DNA of 64,000 nt from an uncultured Alcanivorax sp. (GTDB lineage Bacteria > Pseudomonadota > Gammaproteobacteria > Pseudomonadales > Alcanivoracaceae): NCBI RefSeq assembly GCF_947258575.1, contig NZ_CAMYIV010000002.1:62001-126000 (forward strand), read 5' to 3'. The notes under the pieces are model-generated. The model was not told where the DNA came from, did not search any database, and saw only the letters and a program-made list of their open reading frames with translations. The translations under genes were made by a program, and so were the position numbers. This document shows, piece by piece, positions 62,613 through 64,000 of the stretch. Every line of letters starts with the position of its first letter. Position 1 is the first letter of the stretch.

Positions 62613-63782
62613 ATGCAGAAACAGGACCCGGTTCGTGGGTTGATATTGTCCGGGGGCGGCGCCCGTGGCGCCTATCAGGTCGGGGTGCTGGCAGCGATTG
62701 CTGAATTGCTGCCTCGCGGGGAGCCAAATCCGTTTCCGATTATCTGCGGAACTTCCGCAGGGGCGATCAACGCGGCGTCACTGGCCGCCAATGCCGGTAA
62801 TTTTCGCACGGCGATTCGCGGGCTGGAGCGCGTCTGGGCCAATATTACCGCCGAACAGGTGTACCGCACGGATACCTATGCGCTGCTGAAAGCCGTGGTG
62901 CGCTGGCTGTTTTCCGGCGTCACCACCGGCAAGACGCCGGAACGCAGTGCACTGCTGGACAATATGCCGTTGCAGCGCTTGCTTACCCTGGTGATCAATT
63001 TTCGCCGTATTCGCGAGAACCTGGATCAGGGCCATTTGCGCGCGCTGGCGATCACCGCTTCCGGTTATGCCAGTGGTGAGTCGGTGAGTTTTTTCCAGGG
63101 TGACAGTGAATTGCCTGAATGGGTGCGAGCCCGTCGCAAGGGTAAGCGCTCTGACATCGATGTGCAGCATCTGCTGGGGTCTGCGGCCATCCCTATCCTG
63201 TTTCCCGCCAGCAAGGTAGACGGTGCCTATTACGGTGATGGCGCCCTGCGGCAACTGGCGCCATTGAGCCCGGCGCTGCATCTGGGCGCGTCCCGGCTGC
63301 TGGTGATCGGGGTGTCCGGCAACATGAGTGCGGGGCATCAGCGCCAGCTAAGCGGTTATCCGTCCATGGCCCAGGTGCTCGGCCATGTGCTCAACAGCGT
63401 CTTTGTGGACACCCTGGAAGGGGATGTTGAGCGCCTGGAACGGATCAACCGTACCTTGTCTGCCATGAGTGAGCGTTCCCGGCGCAAGCATGGTATCCAG
63501 CTGCGACAGGTGGATGTGCTGAAGATCTACCCATCTCGGCCCATTGACGAAATTGCCGCCGAACACATCAAGGAATTGCCCCGGGCGCTACGTTTCTTCC
63601 TGCGGGGCTCCGGTGCCACCCGGTCGCCGGGGGCCAGTGCCATGAGTTATCTGCTCTTCGAGCCCGGCTTTACCCGCAGCCTGATCGAGATGGGCCGCAA
63701 GGATGCCATGGCGCGCAAGGAAGAAATTCTGGCGTTCTTCGCGGATCAGCCGCTCAGTGCGGCGGTTTCCGAGGAGGAATAA
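62613..63782 (+). CDS. Patatin-like phospholipase
   Basis: A 389-residue cytoplasmic-type patatin. The oxyanion loop is SGGGARGAYQVGVL, the nucleophile is Ser48 (GTSAG), and the catalytic Asp209 is in YGDGALRQL. There is no signal peptide. The C-terminal 150 residues (DVERLERINRTL...LKIYPSRPIDEIA) match long bacterial patatins. TGGAGGG precedes the start. The 3' end overlaps the converging GDPD gene by 37 nt. Confidence 0.94.
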   Translation: MQKQDPVRGLILSGGGARGAYQVGVLAAIAELLPRGEPNPFPIICGTSAGAINAASLAANAGNFRTAIRGLERVWANITAEQVYRTDTYALLKAVVRWLFSGVTTGKTPERSALLDNMPLQRLLTLVINFRRIRENLDQGHLRALAITASGYASGESVSFFQGDSELPEWVRARRKGKRSDIDVQHLLGSAAIPILFPASKVDGAYYGDGALRQLAPLSPALHLGASRLLVIGVSGNMSAGHQRQLSGYPSMAQVLGHVLNSVFVDTLEGDVERLERINRTLSAMSERSRRKHGIQLRQVDVLKIYPSRPIDEIAAEHIKELPRALRFFLRGSGATRSPGASAMSYLLFEPGFTRSLIEMGRKDAMARKEEILAFFADQPLSAAVSEEE

Positions 63783-64000
63783 CGGGGGCTGCGACGGAAA
63801 TGGCTGACAAAGCTGGTGGGGTAGTCGGTGATGATGCCATCCACCTGCAGTTGGGCAAGGCGGTCCGCTTCGGTGAGATCATTCACCGTCCACACTGACA
63901 CCTTCAGACCCCGTTTGCGCGCCCGGCGCATTAACGCCGGGGTCACCAGCGAATAGTGGGGCATCAGCCAGTTGCAGCCCAGGCCGTGGGCCCGGCGGGT
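63746..64000 (-). CDS. Glycerophosphodiester phosphodiesterase, C-terminal part (cut by window end)
   Basis: Only the last 84 codons are in the window; the frame is open to the right edge. RRAHGLGCNWLMPHYSLVTP, RKRGLKVSVWTVNDLTEADR and LQVDGIITDYP are the typical GDPD C-terminus (W-T-V-N and the D-G-I-I-T-D-Y-P end of the TIM barrel). It would hydrolyse glycerophosphodiesters released from phospholipids, which fits a patatin neighbour. The ATG at 63964 is internal. Confidence 0.88.
   Translation of the reverse strand, partial: TRRAHGLGCNWLMPHYSLVTPALMRRARKRGLKVSVWTVNDLTEADRLAQLQVDGIITDYPTSFVSHFRRSPRYSSSETAALSG

Overview
This is a chromosomal window of moderately high G+C from a marine-type gammaproteobacterium. 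The gene order lexA / topA-DUF6586 / psrA-nagZ-methylthioinosine phosphorylase / csiV-mfd / gap-nqrABCDEF-apbE-nqrM matches, from memory, a block of the Pseudomonas aeruginosa chromosome (about PA2994 to PA3011). Here that block is broken up by other genes. The pyrD/rmf/rlmL neighbourhood is also pseudomonad-like. A Na+-pumping NADH dehydrogenase, an RND exporter, an outer-membrane barrel/LolA-like pair and several fatty-acid genes (psrA, tesB, a 4HBT thioesterase, patatin) suggest Alcanivorax or a close relative; the genus is an inference. I saw no rRNA, tRNA, CRISPR array, integrase or transposase.

Layout. 1-6.6 kb: 3' part of an RND exporter, pyrD, rmf (minus strand), rlmKL, a glutaredoxin-like gene and a DUF6482-like gene. 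6.7-8.7 kb: an overlapping minus-strand operon lexA-DUF1499-tatD behind an SOS box. 8.8-13.8 kb: a cNMP-binding protein, a universal stress protein, topA and a DUF6586 gene. 14-16.9 kb: a LolA-like/beta-barrel envelope pair, then psrA with two tandem PsrA-type operators. 17-22.1 kb: an apparently cytoplasmic L,D-transpeptidase, nagZ, an MscS channel, hpt, methylthioinosine phosphorylase and a DUF21/CBS protein. 22.1-29.4 kb: cysK, a small lipoprotein, a HI0933-type flavoprotein, DUF6394 plus an RCK potassium channel, a LuxR-alpha/beta-hydrolase fusion and a thioesterase. 29.5-31.9 kb: a small-GTPase/roadblock operon. 32.2-36.8 kb: a CDGSH-glutamate-synthase-like fusion, two SDRs and a YebC-family gene. 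36.8-41.3 kb: a leucine dehydrogenase / 2-oxoacid dehydrogenase E1a-E1b-E2 operon. 41.5-45.9 kb: csiV and mfd. 45.9-50 kb: a six-gene operon of a collagen-like protein, a Tat-exported propeller-like protein, three tail-collar paralogues and a GNAT, with a facing DUF6916 gene. 50.2-53.5 kb: tesB, a UDG-family gene and gap. 53.8-61.2 kb: the complete nqr operon with apbE and nqrM. 61.4-64 kb: a GNAT-C39 peptidase fusion, a patatin and the end of a GDPD gene.

The least explained parts are: the GTPase/roadblock operon with its receiver-like partner; the collagen/collar operon; the LuxR-hydrolase fusion, whose catalytic Ser and His are replaced by Cys and Arg; two copies of a 156-173 bp nested palindromic element; and a 265 bp segment bounded by 24-nt inverted repeats upstream of gap. 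GTAGGAGC-type REP-like palindromes, singly or in inverted pairs, are scattered between genes through the window.
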